This document shows, in pieces, positions 14,111-21,751 of a stretch of DNA of 34,671 nucleotides. The stretch lies in the NCBI GenBank assembly GCA_012514785.1, contig JAAYZP010000027.1, forward strand, positions 1 to 34,671, in the 5' to 3' direction. The DNA comes from Propionibacterium sp. GTDB lineage: Bacteria; Actinomycetota; Actinomycetes; Propionibacteriales; Propionibacteriaceae. The number at the start of each line of letters is the position of its first letter. Positions within the stretch are counted from its first letter, which is position 1. The notes beneath the pieces were generated by a model. It was not told where the DNA came from and searched no databases. It worked only from the letters and a program-made list of their open reading frames with translations. Position numbers and translations under genes: made by a program.

Positions 14111-14848
14111 TCAGGCCTCCAGCAGCTCGAACTGGAACATGATGCGGGAATCCCAGTTGGTGGTCCGCGCGTCAAAGTCCCAGCAGATCACGATCACGAG
14201 GGCGGGGTCGCCGTCGGGGTCCAGCATGACGCTCGAGGCAGGGTCGTAGTCCGCGACGAAGATGCGCGGCGCCTCGGTGAACTCGTAGCAGGCGATCGCG
14301 CCGTCCGCCCCGTGCAGCTTGATGACGTCACCGGGCTGCAGCGCGGCACCCCCGCCCGAATAGAGCTCGTTGCCCAGCGCGGGGCGGAGGCTCGGCCGGT
14401 AGGTGTGGATCGTCAGCACGGACTTGCCGCGGTCGGCCCCGGCCTCGGGGCTGCCGTCCCACCACGCCGCCGAGCGGCGGTCGTTCAGCGGGGGTGAGGG
14501 CACCTGGCCGCCCTGCAACGGGAGCGCGAGCACGCGCTCGTGCGCGCCGACGCGCGGGATCGTGAAATGCGTGGGCACGAAGGACTCGTCGGGATGGCTG
14601 CACTCCTGGTCCGCCAGGCTGGTGGGGGTTGGGCTGGGTTTCGGCGGCGCCGTGGGCAGCGGCGCCGGCTCGGACGTCGGGCTCGGTGACGGCGTCGGCG
14701 TCGGAGGGGGCGGGGCGGTCACCGACGGCGACGGCGAAACCATCGGCAGCGAGGCAGGTTCGTCGCTCGGCCACCACAGGAGCAGCACCAGGGCGCCGAC
14801 GAGCGCCAGGGCGCCGCCGATCATGAGTGTTCGAGCCGTTCGGGTCAC
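14111..14848 (-). CDS. class E/F-like sortase
   Basis: A 245-residue membrane-anchored sortase-family protein. An N-terminal span (LMIGGALALVGALVLLLWW) is followed by a Pro/Ser/Thr-rich stretch at residues 33-78, typical of a wall-spanning linker. The catalytic domain has His148 (LTIHTYRP), Cys222 (VIVICWDF) and Arg235 (NWDSRIMF) as the likely triad. The TLxTC-type motif is replaced by VIVICW, as in some class F proteins. The start is a GTG at 14848, 26 nt after the rsgA stop and so likely in the same operon; an upstream ATG would overlap rsgA. No LPxTG substrate is encoded nearby, so its target is unknown. Confidence 0.8.
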   Translation of the reverse strand: MTRTARTLMIGGALALVGALVLLLWWPSDEPASLPMVSPSPSVTAPPPPTPTPSPSPTSEPAPLPTAPPKPSPTPTSLADQECSHPDESFVPTHFTIPRVGAHERVLALPLQGGQVPSPPLNDRRSAAWWDGSPEAGADRGKSVLTIHTYRPSLRPALGNELYSGGGAALQPGDVIKLHGADGAIACYEFTEAPRIFVADYDPASSVMLDPDGDPALVIVICWDFDARTTNWDSRIMFQFELLEA

Positions 14849-14874
14849 GCGGTCGACGGTACCCCCGGCCAGGC

Positions 14875-15843
14875 TCAGGTGAAGGCGCGTTCCATCCGAC
14901 GGAAGCTGCCGAGGCGTTCCTCGTTGAGCTTGCCCTCGGCCACGGCGGTGTCGAGCGCACATTCGGGCTCGGTCGAGCGGTGCGTGCAGCCGCGGGGGCA
15001 GTCCTCGACGAAGCCGGCCAGGTCCGAGAAGGCCTCGACGATGGCGCCCGACTCGACGTGGCTGACGCCGAAGGACCGCACACCCGGGGTGTCGATGATC
15101 CAGCCACCGTCGGGGAGCTCGATGGCGAGCGCGGAGGTGGAGGTGTGCCGCCCCTTGCCGGTCAGCTCACTCACCTCGCTGGTGGCGCGGTCCGTGCCCG
15201 GCACGAGCCGGTTGACGAGGGTCGACTTCCCCACACCCGAGTGGCCGATGAGCACGGTCCGCTCGCCCGCGAGGATCGCGTGGACGTCGGTTAGGTCTGA
15301 GGTGGGATCCGTCACGACGATCGGGATGCCCAGCGGCGCGTAGGCGCCTGCCAGCTCGTCGGGCGACCCGAGGTCGGCCTTCGTCAGGCAGAGGATGGGC
15401 TCGACCCGCGCGTCGTAGGCGGCCACCAGGATCCTGTCGATCATCCCCACTCGCGGCGGGGGGTCGGCGAGCGCGGTGACGATCATGAGCTGCGTCGCAT
15501 TGGCGACGATGGGCCGCTCGAACGTGTCGGCATCGTCGGCGGAGCGCCGCAGCATGGTGGATCTGGGCTCCACCTGGACGATGCGCGCGAGGGTGCCCTC
15601 CGTGCCGGAAACGTCACCATCGAGTCGCACCCGGTCGCCGACGATGATCCCCTTGCGCGGCACGAGCCGACCGCGCACCGCGGTGACCAGCACGTCGTCG
15701 AGTTTGCAGCGGTAGCGTCCCCGGTCGATCGAGATGACCCGGGCCACGGGCGCCTTCGAGTAGTCGGGGCGGTCCTTGGTGCGCGGCCTGGTGCGCCGCC
15801 GCGGACGGTCGAATCCCTCGTGGTCATCGTGGTAGATGCTCAC
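14875..15843 (-). CDS. rsgA: ribosome small-subunit GTPase RsgA
   Basis: A 322-residue circularly permuted GTPase that assists late 30S maturation. Motif order is permuted: G4 TKAD at residues 154-157, G1 GHSGVGKST at 200-208 and G3 DTPG at 251-254. The N-terminal part (about 32-100) is an OB fold. The C-terminal zinc knuckle is CPRGCTHRSTEPEC, with Cys282, Cys286, His288 and Cys295. The start is a GTG at 15843 that overlaps the aroA stop as GTGA, so it is coupled to aroA, an order also seen in other actinobacteria. The first 25 residues are basic and acidic, with no domain. Confidence 0.96.
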   Translation of the reverse strand: MSIYHDDHEGFDRPRRRTRPRTKDRPDYSKAPVARVISIDRGRYRCKLDDVLVTAVRGRLVPRKGIIVGDRVRLDGDVSGTEGTLARIVQVEPRSTMLRRSADDADTFERPIVANATQLMIVTALADPPPRVGMIDRILVAAYDARVEPILCLTKADLGSPDELAGAYAPLGIPIVVTDPTSDLTDVHAILAGERTVLIGHSGVGKSTLVNRLVPGTDRATSEVSELTGKGRHTSTSALAIELPDGGWIIDTPGVRSFGVSHVESGAIVEAFSDLAGFVEDCPRGCTHRSTEPECALDTAVAEGKLNEERLGSFRRMERAFT

Positions 15844-17087
15844 ACGAGCTCAGCCCAGTCCGTGGGGAAGTGGGGCATCGTCTTGGAGACGCACTCCATG
15901 TCGGTCACCGAGGAACCCTCGGCGACGAGGCCCAGGAGCGCGGCGAAGTGCACCATGCGGTGGTCGGCGTAGGTCTCGAACACCGCGGCCCGGGGCGTGC
16001 CGCCCGTGATCCGCAGGCCGTCCGGGAGCTCCTCGGCCTCGATGCCGGCGCGGCGCAGCTCCGTGAGCAGCGCGGCGATCCGGTCCGTCTCGTGGCCGCG
16101 GATGTGCCCCACGCCGCGGATCGTGCTGACCCCGTCCGCCACCGCGGCGAGCGCGGCGACGACGCAGGTGAGCTCGGACGCCTCCGCGAGGTCGACGTCG
16201 ATCCCGCGCAGCGGCCCGGTGCGGCGGAGGACGGCCGCGCCTTCGGCCAGTTCGGTCTCGCAGCCCATCCTGCGGGCCACGTCGAGGAACAGCACGCCGG
16301 GCTGCGCGCTGTCGGCCGACCACCCCGGCACCCGCACCTCGCCGCCGCGGACGGCGGCCGCGGAGAGGAACACCGAGGCGTTGGTCAGGTCGGGCTCCAC
16401 GCGGCTGTCCAGGGCGCCGATCACGCCCTCGTCGACGCGCCAGGTGCGTTCGTCGGTCTCACGGGCATCGCCGCCGCGGTCCGCCAGCATCGCCGTGGTC
16501 ATGGCGATGTGGGGCCGGGATGGCAGCGTGTCGCCGACGTGTCGCACGGTGAGGCCGCCGGGGAGCAGGGCGCCCACCAGGAGCGGTCCGGAGACGAACT
16601 GGCTGCTGGGGGAGGCGTCGATCGAGACCGTGCCGCCGCGCGGCTCGGCCGGCGTCACGGTGAAGGGGAGCCGGTCGCTGTCGACGGTGGCGCCGAGTTG
16701 GCGCAGCGCGTCGAGGAGCCCGGCCATGGGGCGTTCGCTCGCGTGCGGGTCGCCCACGAAGGTGACCGGCGCATCGGCCAGCAGAACCAGCGGCGGGATG
16801 AAGCGCATGACGGTGCCGGCGAGCCCGCAGTCGATCGTGCCGCCGCCCCGGATGGGGCCGGGGGTGACGACGATCGTGCCCCGCCCTTGGTCCTCGATGC
16901 CGACGCCGAGCGAGGCCAACGCCTCGAGCATGAGGTCGGAGTCGCGCGACTTCAGCGCGCCCGTGACGGTGCTGGGCCCGTCCCCAAGTGCGGCTAGGAC
17001 GAGTGCGCGGTTGGTTTCAGATTTGGAGCCGGGAACGACGACGCTCCCGTGTACCGCACCGGTCGCGTGCGGCAGGGCGGTGATCAA
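15840..17087 (-). CDS. aroA: 3-phosphoshikimate 1-carboxyvinyltransferase (EPSP synthase)
   Basis: A 415-residue EPSP synthase that joins shikimate-3-phosphate and phosphoenolpyruvate in aromatic amino-acid synthesis. Signatures are PGSKSETNRAL (residues 19-29, with the substrate-binding Lys22, Ser23 and Arg27), GLAGTVMRF (88-96), ASERPM near 116-121, SSQF near 161-164, and the late FETYADHRMVHFAALL. The GLAGTVMRF form differs from the GNAGTAMRP of the E. coli enzyme; I recall it as usual in actinobacteria. The start is a TTG at 17087, supported by GGGAGGT 6 nt upstream and by its TTGA overlap with the DoxX-family stop. The operon order is doxX-like gene, aroA, rsgA, sortase. Confidence 0.95.
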   Translation of the reverse strand: MITALPHATGAVHGSVVVPGSKSETNRALVLAALGDGPSTVTGALKSRDSDLMLEALASLGVGIEDQGRGTIVVTPGPIRGGGTIDCGLAGTVMRFIPPLVLLADAPVTFVGDPHASERPMAGLLDALRQLGATVDSDRLPFTVTPAEPRGGTVSIDASPSSQFVSGPLLVGALLPGGLTVRHVGDTLPSRPHIAMTTAMLADRGGDARETDERTWRVDEGVIGALDSRVEPDLTNASVFLSAAAVRGGEVRVPGWSADSAQPGVLFLDVARRMGCETELAEGAAVLRRTGPLRGIDVDLAEASELTCVVAALAAVADGVSTIRGVGHIRGHETDRIAALLTELRRAGIEAEELPDGLRITGGTPRAAVFETYADHRMVHFAALLGLVAEGSSVTDMECVSKTMPHFPTDWAELV

Positions 17088-17644
17088 CGAGTGACCTCCC
17101 GCGCGAGCTTGCGTGCGCGCTTCTTGGCCTTCTTCGACGCCTTGCCCACCTTGCCGCCGAGCTCGGCAGCGTGCTTGGCGGCAGCCTTGGAGCGCTGCTC
17201 CGCCCGCCACCCGACGCTGGGCTTGCCCTGCAGGTCCTGCGAGGCGAGCAGCGCGCCGCCGAGGAGCGCCAGGTGCTTCAGCGCCTGCTTCTGGCCGGAC
17301 TTCCGCTCGTCGTGGGCGGTGTCCTTCGCCGGCCACGCGATGGCGACGTCGAGGATGCTGGCCTTCACCAGCATGAACGCGCCGAGGCGACGACCGATCC
17401 CGGTGGCGAACATGACCCCGCCCACCACCTTGACGATGCCGCCGATGCGAACCCACGTCGCGGCCGACTCGGGGACGCTGGAGGAGTAGGAGGCCGGCAC
17501 GACGCGCTGCACCATCGGCGCAGCCTTGTGGACGAAGGCCTCGGCCTCGGGGGCGCTCTCATCCGGCTTGGTGGCGGCTCTCAGGCCGTCCACGATGAAG
17601 TAGCTCGCGAACAGCGAACGGGCAACGAAACGCACAAGACTCAT
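17084..17644 (-). CDS. DoxX-family membrane protein with basic tail
   Basis: A 186-residue DoxX/SURF4-type membrane protein. Spans include RFVARSLFASYFIVDGLRA at the N-terminus, VRIGGIVKVVGGVMFATGIG and FMLVKASILDVAIAWPA, and a last one near LKHLALLGGALLAS. The tail from about residue 150 is very rich in Lys, Arg and Ala (SKAAAKHAAELGGKVGKASK), probably cytoplasmic. DoxX proteins have redox-linked roles in mycobacteria; the function here is open. A minus-strand TAGTCT lies 7 nt before the ATG, without a ribosome-binding site, so a leaderless message is likely. It shares a 32-nt divergent promoter region with the SRAP gene. Confidence 0.82.
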   Translation of the reverse strand: MSLVRFVARSLFASYFIVDGLRAATKPDESAPEAEAFVHKAAPMVQRVVPASYSSSVPESAATWVRIGGIVKVVGGVMFATGIGRRLGAFMLVKASILDVAIAWPAKDTAHDERKSGQKQALKHLALLGGALLASQDLQGKPSVGWRAEQRSKAAAKHAAELGGKVGKASKKAKKRARKLAREVTR

Positions 17645-17651
17645 ACCCGAA

Positions 17652-17669
17652 AGACTACCCGGCTAAGGT
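17652..17669. promoter_or_regulatory. paired divergent -10 hexamers, doxX-like gene / SRAP
   Basis: A minus-strand TAGTCT (17652-17657) lies 7 nt before the DoxX-family ATG. A plus-strand TAAGGT (17664-17669) lies 7 nt before the SRAP GTG. The two hexamers are 6 nt apart, so the two RNA polymerases would compete. Confidence 0.45.
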
Positions 17670-17676
17670 GACATTC

Positions 17677-18357
17677 GTGTGTGGAAGGTATGCGGCGACG
17701 GCGAATCCGGACGAATTGGTCGAGGAATTCGACCTCGAGTTCGTCGGCGACGTGGGCGAGGTGGCCGCTCCCCGCTACAACGTGGCTCCCACCGACCCGG
17801 TCCCGACGATCTTCGTTGACGAGGTCGGCGGGCGTCCCGTGCGCCAGCTGGGTGCGAGCTCCTGGGGGCTGATCCCGCCCTGGGCGAGCCGCAAACCCAT
17901 GCGGCTCATCAACGCCCGAGCCGAGACCGTCACAGAGAAGCCATCCTTCCGGGCCGCCATCCGGGCGCGCCGCTGCATCCTGCCCGCGCTCGGCTACTAC
18001 GAATGGCGCTCGGAGAGCGCCGACGGGCGCACCGTCAAGCAGCCGTACTTCCTCCGCCCCGTCGACGGTTCACTGGCGATGGCCGGCATCTTCGAGTTCC
18101 ACAGGAGCGAGTCCGGCTGGATTCGCACGACGTCGATCCTCACCACGGACGCCACCGACGAGTTCGGCTGGGTGCACGACCGGATGCCGATGACGGTGCC
18201 GAAGGACTCGTTGGAGGCCTGGCTGGACCCGCGGGAGACGGACCCGCATCTGGCCGTGGCGCTCCTGGCGACGCCACGGATCGCGCCGCCGTACAAGGTG
18301 TCCCGGGCCGTGGGCAACGTCGCCAATGACGGCCCCCATCTGATCCAGCCGGAATAG
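17677..18357 (+). CDS. SRAP-domain abasic-site crosslinking protein (YedK/HMCES-like)
   Basis: A 226-residue SOS-response-associated peptidase family protein. Family members crosslink covalently to abasic sites in single-stranded DNA through a cysteine that becomes residue 1 after Met removal. Here the start is the GTG at 17677, which gives MCGRY with Cys2; the in-frame GTG at 17668 would bury that cysteine and cannot give a working enzyme. Other active-site residues are Asn35 (PRYNVAP), Glu109 (GYYEW) and His168 (VHDRMPM). No ribosome-binding site is present; a TAAGGT hexamer 7 nt upstream supports a leaderless start. It lies between aroA and sigR, as in mycobacteria. Confidence 0.92.
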   Translation: MCGRYAATANPDELVEEFDLEFVGDVGEVAAPRYNVAPTDPVPTIFVDEVGGRPVRQLGASSWGLIPPWASRKPMRLINARAETVTEKPSFRAAIRARRCILPALGYYEWRSESADGRTVKQPYFLRPVDGSLAMAGIFEFHRSESGWIRTTSILTTDATDEFGWVHDRMPMTVPKDSLEAWLDPRETDPHLAVALLATPRIAPPYKVSRAVGNVANDGPHLIQPE

Positions 18358-18378
18358 ATTTCCCCGGGTCGGCGTTGT
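18351..18378 (+). promoter_or_regulatory. SigR-type promoter at the sigR start
   Basis: GGAATA (18351-18356), 16 nt, then CGTTG (18373-18377) fits the SigR/SigH consensus of GGAAT and GTT with a 16-18 nt gap. The transcript should start around 18385, essentially at the ATG at 18386. This makes sigR autoregulated and the long form leaderless. Confidence 0.65.
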
Positions 18379-18385
18379 GCCTGGC

Positions 18386-19057
18386 ATGAACACCTTGACC
18401 ACGGACCATCGCCTGGGCGTCGTCCTGGGCGCGCTATTGTGCGGGGTGATGAATGCACAGGCTGAGTTGGATGCGGCGGTGGACGCCGACGGTGGCACCG
18501 ACGCGTTCGAGACCGAGGCGCTGGAGCTGGTGAACCGGCTCTACGGCGCCGCACTCGGGATGACGCGCAAGCCGGCGGACGCCGAGGACCTGGTGCAGGA
18601 GACCTACGCGAAGGCCTTCGCTGCGCGCGGCTCCTTCAAGCAGGGCACCAACCTCAAGGCGTGGCTCTACCGGATCCTCACCAACACCTACATCTCCACC
18701 TACCGCAAGGCGCAGCGCTCCCCGAAGCTGAGCAGCGACGACGACGTGCAGGACTGGCAGCTCGCCAGCGCCGCATCGCACGACTCCCGGGGCCTCCGCT
18801 CCGCCGAGATGGAGGCGCTCGACCGCATCCCCGACGGCGCCGTCGCCGACGCCGTGGCGGGCCTGGGTGAGCAGTACCGGGTCGCCGTGTTGCTGAGCGA
18901 CGTCGAGGGCTTCTCCTACAAGGAGATCGCCGAGATCATGGACACGCCCATCGGCACCGTGATGAGCCGTCTCAACCGCGGCCGTTCCAAGCTGCGTACC
19001 GAGCTCGCCGACTACGCCGCCGACCGCGGCATCGGTCGGGGGAGGGCCGAGCGGTGA
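18386..19057 (+). CDS. sigR: ECF sigma factor SigR (SigH-like), thiol-oxidative stress
   Basis: An ECF sigma factor of the SigR/SigH group, which turns on thioredoxin, mycothiol and protein-repair genes under thiol oxidation. Region 2 includes ALELVNRLYGAALGMTRKPADAEDLVQETYAKAFAARGSF and LKAWLYRILTNTYISTYRK; region 4 includes AVLLSDVEGFSYKEIAEIMDTPIGTVMSRLNRGRSKLR. From ATG 18386 it is 223 residues. A second start at GTG 18446 or ATG 18449, with a TATTGT hexamer just before, would give 202-203 residues. Both could be used: the long one from the SigR-type promoter and the short one from the other. The stop overlaps the rsrA start (GTGA). The exact start is uncertain. Confidence 0.93.
   Translation: MNTLTTDHRLGVVLGALLCGVMNAQAELDAAVDADGGTDAFETEALELVNRLYGAALGMTRKPADAEDLVQETYAKAFAARGSFKQGTNLKAWLYRILTNTYISTYRKAQRSPKLSSDDDVQDWQLASAASHDSRGLRSAEMEALDRIPDGAVADAVAGLGEQYRVAVLLSDVEGFSYKEIAEIMDTPIGTVMSRLNRGRSKLRTELADYAADRGIGRGRAER
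18435..18440 (+). promoter_or_regulatory. possible second sigR promoter -10
   Basis: TATTGT lies inside the extended sigR frame, 5 nt before GTG 18446 and 8 nt before ATG 18449. It could drive a leaderless or near-leaderless short form. No clear -35 is visible. Confidence 0.35.
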
Positions 19058-19311
19058 GCGAGACCTCCCACGGACACGACGAGCTGGACGAGTGCGTGGC
19101 GGCGCTCACGCAGGTCCACGCGTTCCTCCACGGCGAGCTCCTGGAAGCCGACGCCGACGTCATCCGCCACCACCTGCACGCCTGTGAACGATGTATGGAG
19201 AACTTCGAGATCGAATCGACGATCAACGAGATGATCCAGCGAGCGCACCGCGTCCCGAAGGCGCCTGCCTCGCTGTCGATCAGGATCGAGAGCCTGAGGA
19301 TCCAGCGCTGA
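19054..19311 (+). CDS. rsrA: zinc anti-sigma factor RsrA (RshA-like)
   Basis: An 85-residue zinc-binding anti-sigma factor that holds SigR inactive until its cysteines are oxidised. The zinc motif is His40, Cys44 and Cys47 (HxxxCxxC) with Cys14 as the fourth ligand. The numbers match Streptomyces RsrA Cys11/His37/Cys41/Cys44 shifted by three. It starts at a GTG overlapping the sigR stop, so the pair is made in a fixed ratio. A hairpin terminator follows at 19325. Confidence 0.93.
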   Translation: MSETSHGHDELDECVAALTQVHAFLHGELLEADADVIRHHLHACERCMENFEIESTINEMIQRAHRVPKAPASLSIRIESLRIQR

Positions 19312-19324
19312 CCCAAGGAAAACC

Positions 19325-19351
19325 AAAGCCCCCGCGGACGGCGGGGGCTTT
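19325..19351. terminator. bidirectional terminator between rsrA and bL37 gene
   Basis: An 11-bp stem (19325-19335 with 19341-19351, AAAGCCCCCGC arm) lies between the convergent rsrA and bL37 genes. The A/T ends give short T runs in both directions, better on the minus side. Confidence 0.8.
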
Positions 19352-19360
19352 CGTGTGTCG

Positions 19361-19435
19361 TCAGGCGTTGGGGCGCTTGCCGTGGTTGGCATTGCCCTTG
19401 CGACGCGCCTTGCGCTTGCGTCCCCTCTTGCTCAT
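19361..19435 (-). CDS. 50S ribosomal protein bL37 (24 aa)
   Basis: A 24-residue, extremely basic peptide beginning MSKRGRKRKARRKG and ending NANHGKRPNA. It matches what I recall of the mycobacterial large-subunit protein bL37 (start AKRGRKK, end ANHGKRPNA), found in ribosome structures near the peptidyl-transferase region. GGAG lies 5 nt before the ATG at 19435. It sits between rsrA and pdtaS. The gene is too short for routine ORF finding and is often missed; the in-frame 63-residue extension is not needed. Confidence 0.88.
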   Translation of the reverse strand: MSKRGRKRKARRKGNANHGKRPNA

Positions 19436-19476
19436 CTTCACTCCTATCGGGTTGATGGACCAACGCCCCATTGTGG

Positions 19477-19482
19477 CACAGT
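19477..19482 (+). promoter_or_regulatory. -10 hexamer of pdtaS
   Basis: CACAGT ends 7 nt before the ATG at 19490, with TTGATG (19452-19457) 19 nt upstream as a possible -35. No ribosome-binding site is present. Confidence 0.3.
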
Positions 19483-19489
19483 TGTCGCC

Positions 19490-20950
19490 ATGCGCGACGC
19501 CCACAACCTCTCCGACGACCAATGGCTGGACGCTTTCGTCGGCCAGTGGCACTTCCTGGCAGACCTCAGTTTCTCGGACCTGGTGATGTGGTTACCGACC
19601 GACGAGACGGCCGAACGCTTCGTCTGCAAGGCCCAGATCCGGCCCGTCACCGGGCCGACCGCGTTGGAGGACGACGTCGTCGGTGAGATCATCGAGCACG
19701 AGCCCGACCACCCTGTCCAGGTGGCCTGGATGACGCACGAGATCGCGGAGACCAGCGACAACCAACTCAACGCGGGCATCCCCGTCGACGTGTGGGCCGT
19801 GCCCGTGCTGCGCAACGATCGGCCCATCGCAGTCATCGAGCGGCACACCAACCAGATGGGGGTGCGCGCCACCGGTGCGCTGGAGGAGAGCTACATCGAC
19901 ATCGCGGAGGTGCTCACCCAGATGCTGCTGCGCGGGGAGTTCCCGCTGATGCAGCCCTCGGACAAGGCGCTGGCGCCCCGCGTGGCCGACGGCGTGCTCC
20001 GGGTGATGCCCGACGGCGTGATCAGCTTCGCGAGCCCCAACGCGGTCACCGGCTACCGACGACTCGGAGCGCTGGGCGACATCGAGGGGGAGTCCTTCCG
20101 GGAGCTGACCCGCTCGCTCCGGCAGGGCGTGGAATCGGTGGGGCAGACGGTCGGCAAGGACATGGACGGCACGCTCAGCCTGGAGTTCGAGATCGAGCAG
20201 CGCAACGCCTCCATGCGCTTCCTGCTGCTCCCGCTCTGGCTGGAGCGGACCTCGGCCGGGATGCTGGTGCTCTGCAGGGACACGACTGACCTGCGACGCC
20301 GGGACCGGATGCTGGTCACCAAGGACGCGACGATCCGGGAGATCCACCACCGCGTGAAGAACAACCTGCAGACGGTGGCGGCCCTGCTGCGCATGCAGGC
20401 ACGTCGGCTCAAGTCACCCGAGGGCAAGGACGCGTTGCGCGACGCCATGCGCCGCGTCGGCTCGATCGCCGTCGTCCACGAGACCCTGAGCCAGTCGCTG
20501 ACCGAGGACGTCTCCTTCGACGAGATCTGCGACAAGATCCTCGCCATGGCGGGCGACCTGGCCGCGAAGGCGGGCACGGTCGTGGCGAAGCGGGAGGGGT
20601 CGTTCGGGGTCATCCCGGCGGACGCCGCCACCTCGCTGTCCATGGTGCTCACGGAGCTGTGCCAGAACGCGATCGAACACGGACTCGACGACGCATCCGG
20701 GACCGTGACGGTGATCCCGGAACGCACGCCCAACCACCTGCGGGTCACGGTGACCGACGACGGGGTGGGGCTCGCCGACGACTTCGTGATGGGCCAGCAG
20801 ACCAGCCTGGGGCTGTCGATCATCTCGGCTCTCGTGCACGACATGCTCGGCACGGTGGAACTGGCGCCGCGCGACGACGGCCCCGGCACGAAGGCCGTCG
20901 TCGACCTGCCGCTGGACGCGTTGCGCGCGAAGTCGAAGTCGAAGGAGTGA
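19490..20950 (+). CDS. pdtaS: sensor histidine kinase PdtaS (HisKA_2/HWE type)
   Basis: A 486-residue soluble histidine kinase of the PdtaS type. An N-terminal GAF-like domain spans about 1-150, a PAS-like domain about 165-270, and the phosphoacceptor helix EIHHRVKNNLQTVAALL is at 284-300 with His286/His287. The ATPase has the N-box ELCQNAIEHG (389-398), DDGVG (423-427) and SLGLSII (439-445). PdtaS signals through PdtaR, an antitermination (ANTAR) response regulator; no pdtaR gene is in the window. In mycobacteria it lies between whiB1 and rshA, as here. No membrane segment is seen, so it is cytosolic. Confidence 0.93.
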   Translation: MRDAHNLSDDQWLDAFVGQWHFLADLSFSDLVMWLPTDETAERFVCKAQIRPVTGPTALEDDVVGEIIEHEPDHPVQVAWMTHEIAETSDNQLNAGIPVDVWAVPVLRNDRPIAVIERHTNQMGVRATGALEESYIDIAEVLTQMLLRGEFPLMQPSDKALAPRVADGVLRVMPDGVISFASPNAVTGYRRLGALGDIEGESFRELTRSLRQGVESVGQTVGKDMDGTLSLEFEIEQRNASMRFLLLPLWLERTSAGMLVLCRDTTDLRRRDRMLVTKDATIREIHHRVKNNLQTVAALLRMQARRLKSPEGKDALRDAMRRVGSIAVVHETLSQSLTEDVSFDEICDKILAMAGDLAAKAGTVVAKREGSFGVIPADAATSLSMVLTELCQNAIEHGLDDASGTVTVIPERTPNHLRVTVTDDGVGLADDFVMGQQTSLGLSIISALVHDMLGTVELAPRDDGPGTKAVVDLPLDALRAKSKSKE

Positions 20951-20975
20951 GCGTCCGCAGGTGGGCGCTGGGTCG

Positions 20976-21227
20976 CTAGTTGTTGCGTAGCCTCGAGCGG
21001 GCGTTGCGGCGCTTGATCGCGCGGCGCTCGTCCTCGCTCATGCCACCCCAGACCCCATGGTCCTGGCCGGCTTCGAGCGCCCACGCCAGACACTGGTCGA
21101 GGACCTCGCAGCGGTGGCAGATCTTCTTGGCTTCTTCGATCTGGGCCAGAGCCGGCCCGGTGTTGCCCACAGGAAAGAAGAGCTCAGGATCCTCCGTCAG
21201 GCACGCAGCCCTATGACGCCAATCCAT
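20976..21227 (-). CDS. whiB1: WhiB-family [4Fe-4S] regulator WhiB1
   Basis: An 83-residue WhiB1 protein, an iron-sulfur transcription factor that binds SigA and responds to nitric oxide. The cluster ligands are Cys9, Cys37, Cys40 and Cys46. The glycine-tryptophan turn GVWGGMSEDERRAIKRRNAR is the family C-terminal DNA-binding region. I start at ATG 21227 (MDWRH) because AGGAAG lies 8 nt before it and the length then matches WhiB1 of mycobacteria. A longer in-frame start at 21290 would add 21 residues that the family lacks. It is convergent with pdtaS, and in many actinobacteria is an essential gene. Confidence 0.94.
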   Translation of the reverse strand: MDWRHRAACLTEDPELFFPVGNTGPALAQIEEAKKICHRCEVLDQCLAWALEAGQDHGVWGGMSEDERRAIKRRNARSRLRNN

Positions 21228-21245
21228 CGATGGCACTTCCTTTCT

Positions 21246-21260
21246 GAGGCCCTCGGCCTC
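21246..21260. promoter_or_regulatory. hairpin in the whiB1 leader
   Basis: GAGGCC-CTC-GGCCTC is a perfect 6-bp inverted repeat directly upstream of the ribosome-binding site of whiB1. In RNA it would form a stable hairpin beside the start region and might affect translation. Confidence 0.4.
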
Positions 21261-21365
21261 TGCATGAGCTACTGCAACATACTCGCTCAAGACGAATCCA
21301 ACAAGGGGACACCCAGGAATTCACCCGCGCTTGCCCCCTGCCGACCCTTGCGCGAAGCTAGGGTC

Positions 21366-21751
21366 ATGTCTTCGAATCGACGTCGGTTGTTCGAGCCCTT
21401 GAGCTTTGGTCTGGCCATAACTCTAACGGGGCTCACCGCAGTTGCGGTGGTTGTGGCAGGAATCGCGTCCATTCTTTCGCTCGACCTGTTCGGGCTCGGC
21501 GTCGGAGTCATGCTGCTCGTCTACGGCGCCATCATGTGCGCGATCGTCTACGCCGCCTACCGGCGCCACAGCTGGGCCTGGGGCCTGCTGGTGGCCGTCG
21601 CCCTGCTGAACGGGTTCAGCGTCGGGAGCTTCCTGGAGACCGACCAGTGGAGCCAGCGGATCACGATCGGCATCGCGCTGATCTTCATCGTGGCAGCGGG
21701 GATCGCGTCGATCCTGCCGTCCACGAGGCTGGCGATGCAACGCGGTCAGAG

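Noticed and set aside
14849..14962. Longer sortase start overlapping rsgA
   Set aside because: The extra residues are the shadow of the rsgA 3' end and would put a basic stretch before the membrane anchor; GTG 14848 fits better.
20976..21290. Longer 104-residue WhiB1 start
   Set aside because: The extra 21 residues are not in the family, and the MDWRH start has a good ribosome-binding site.
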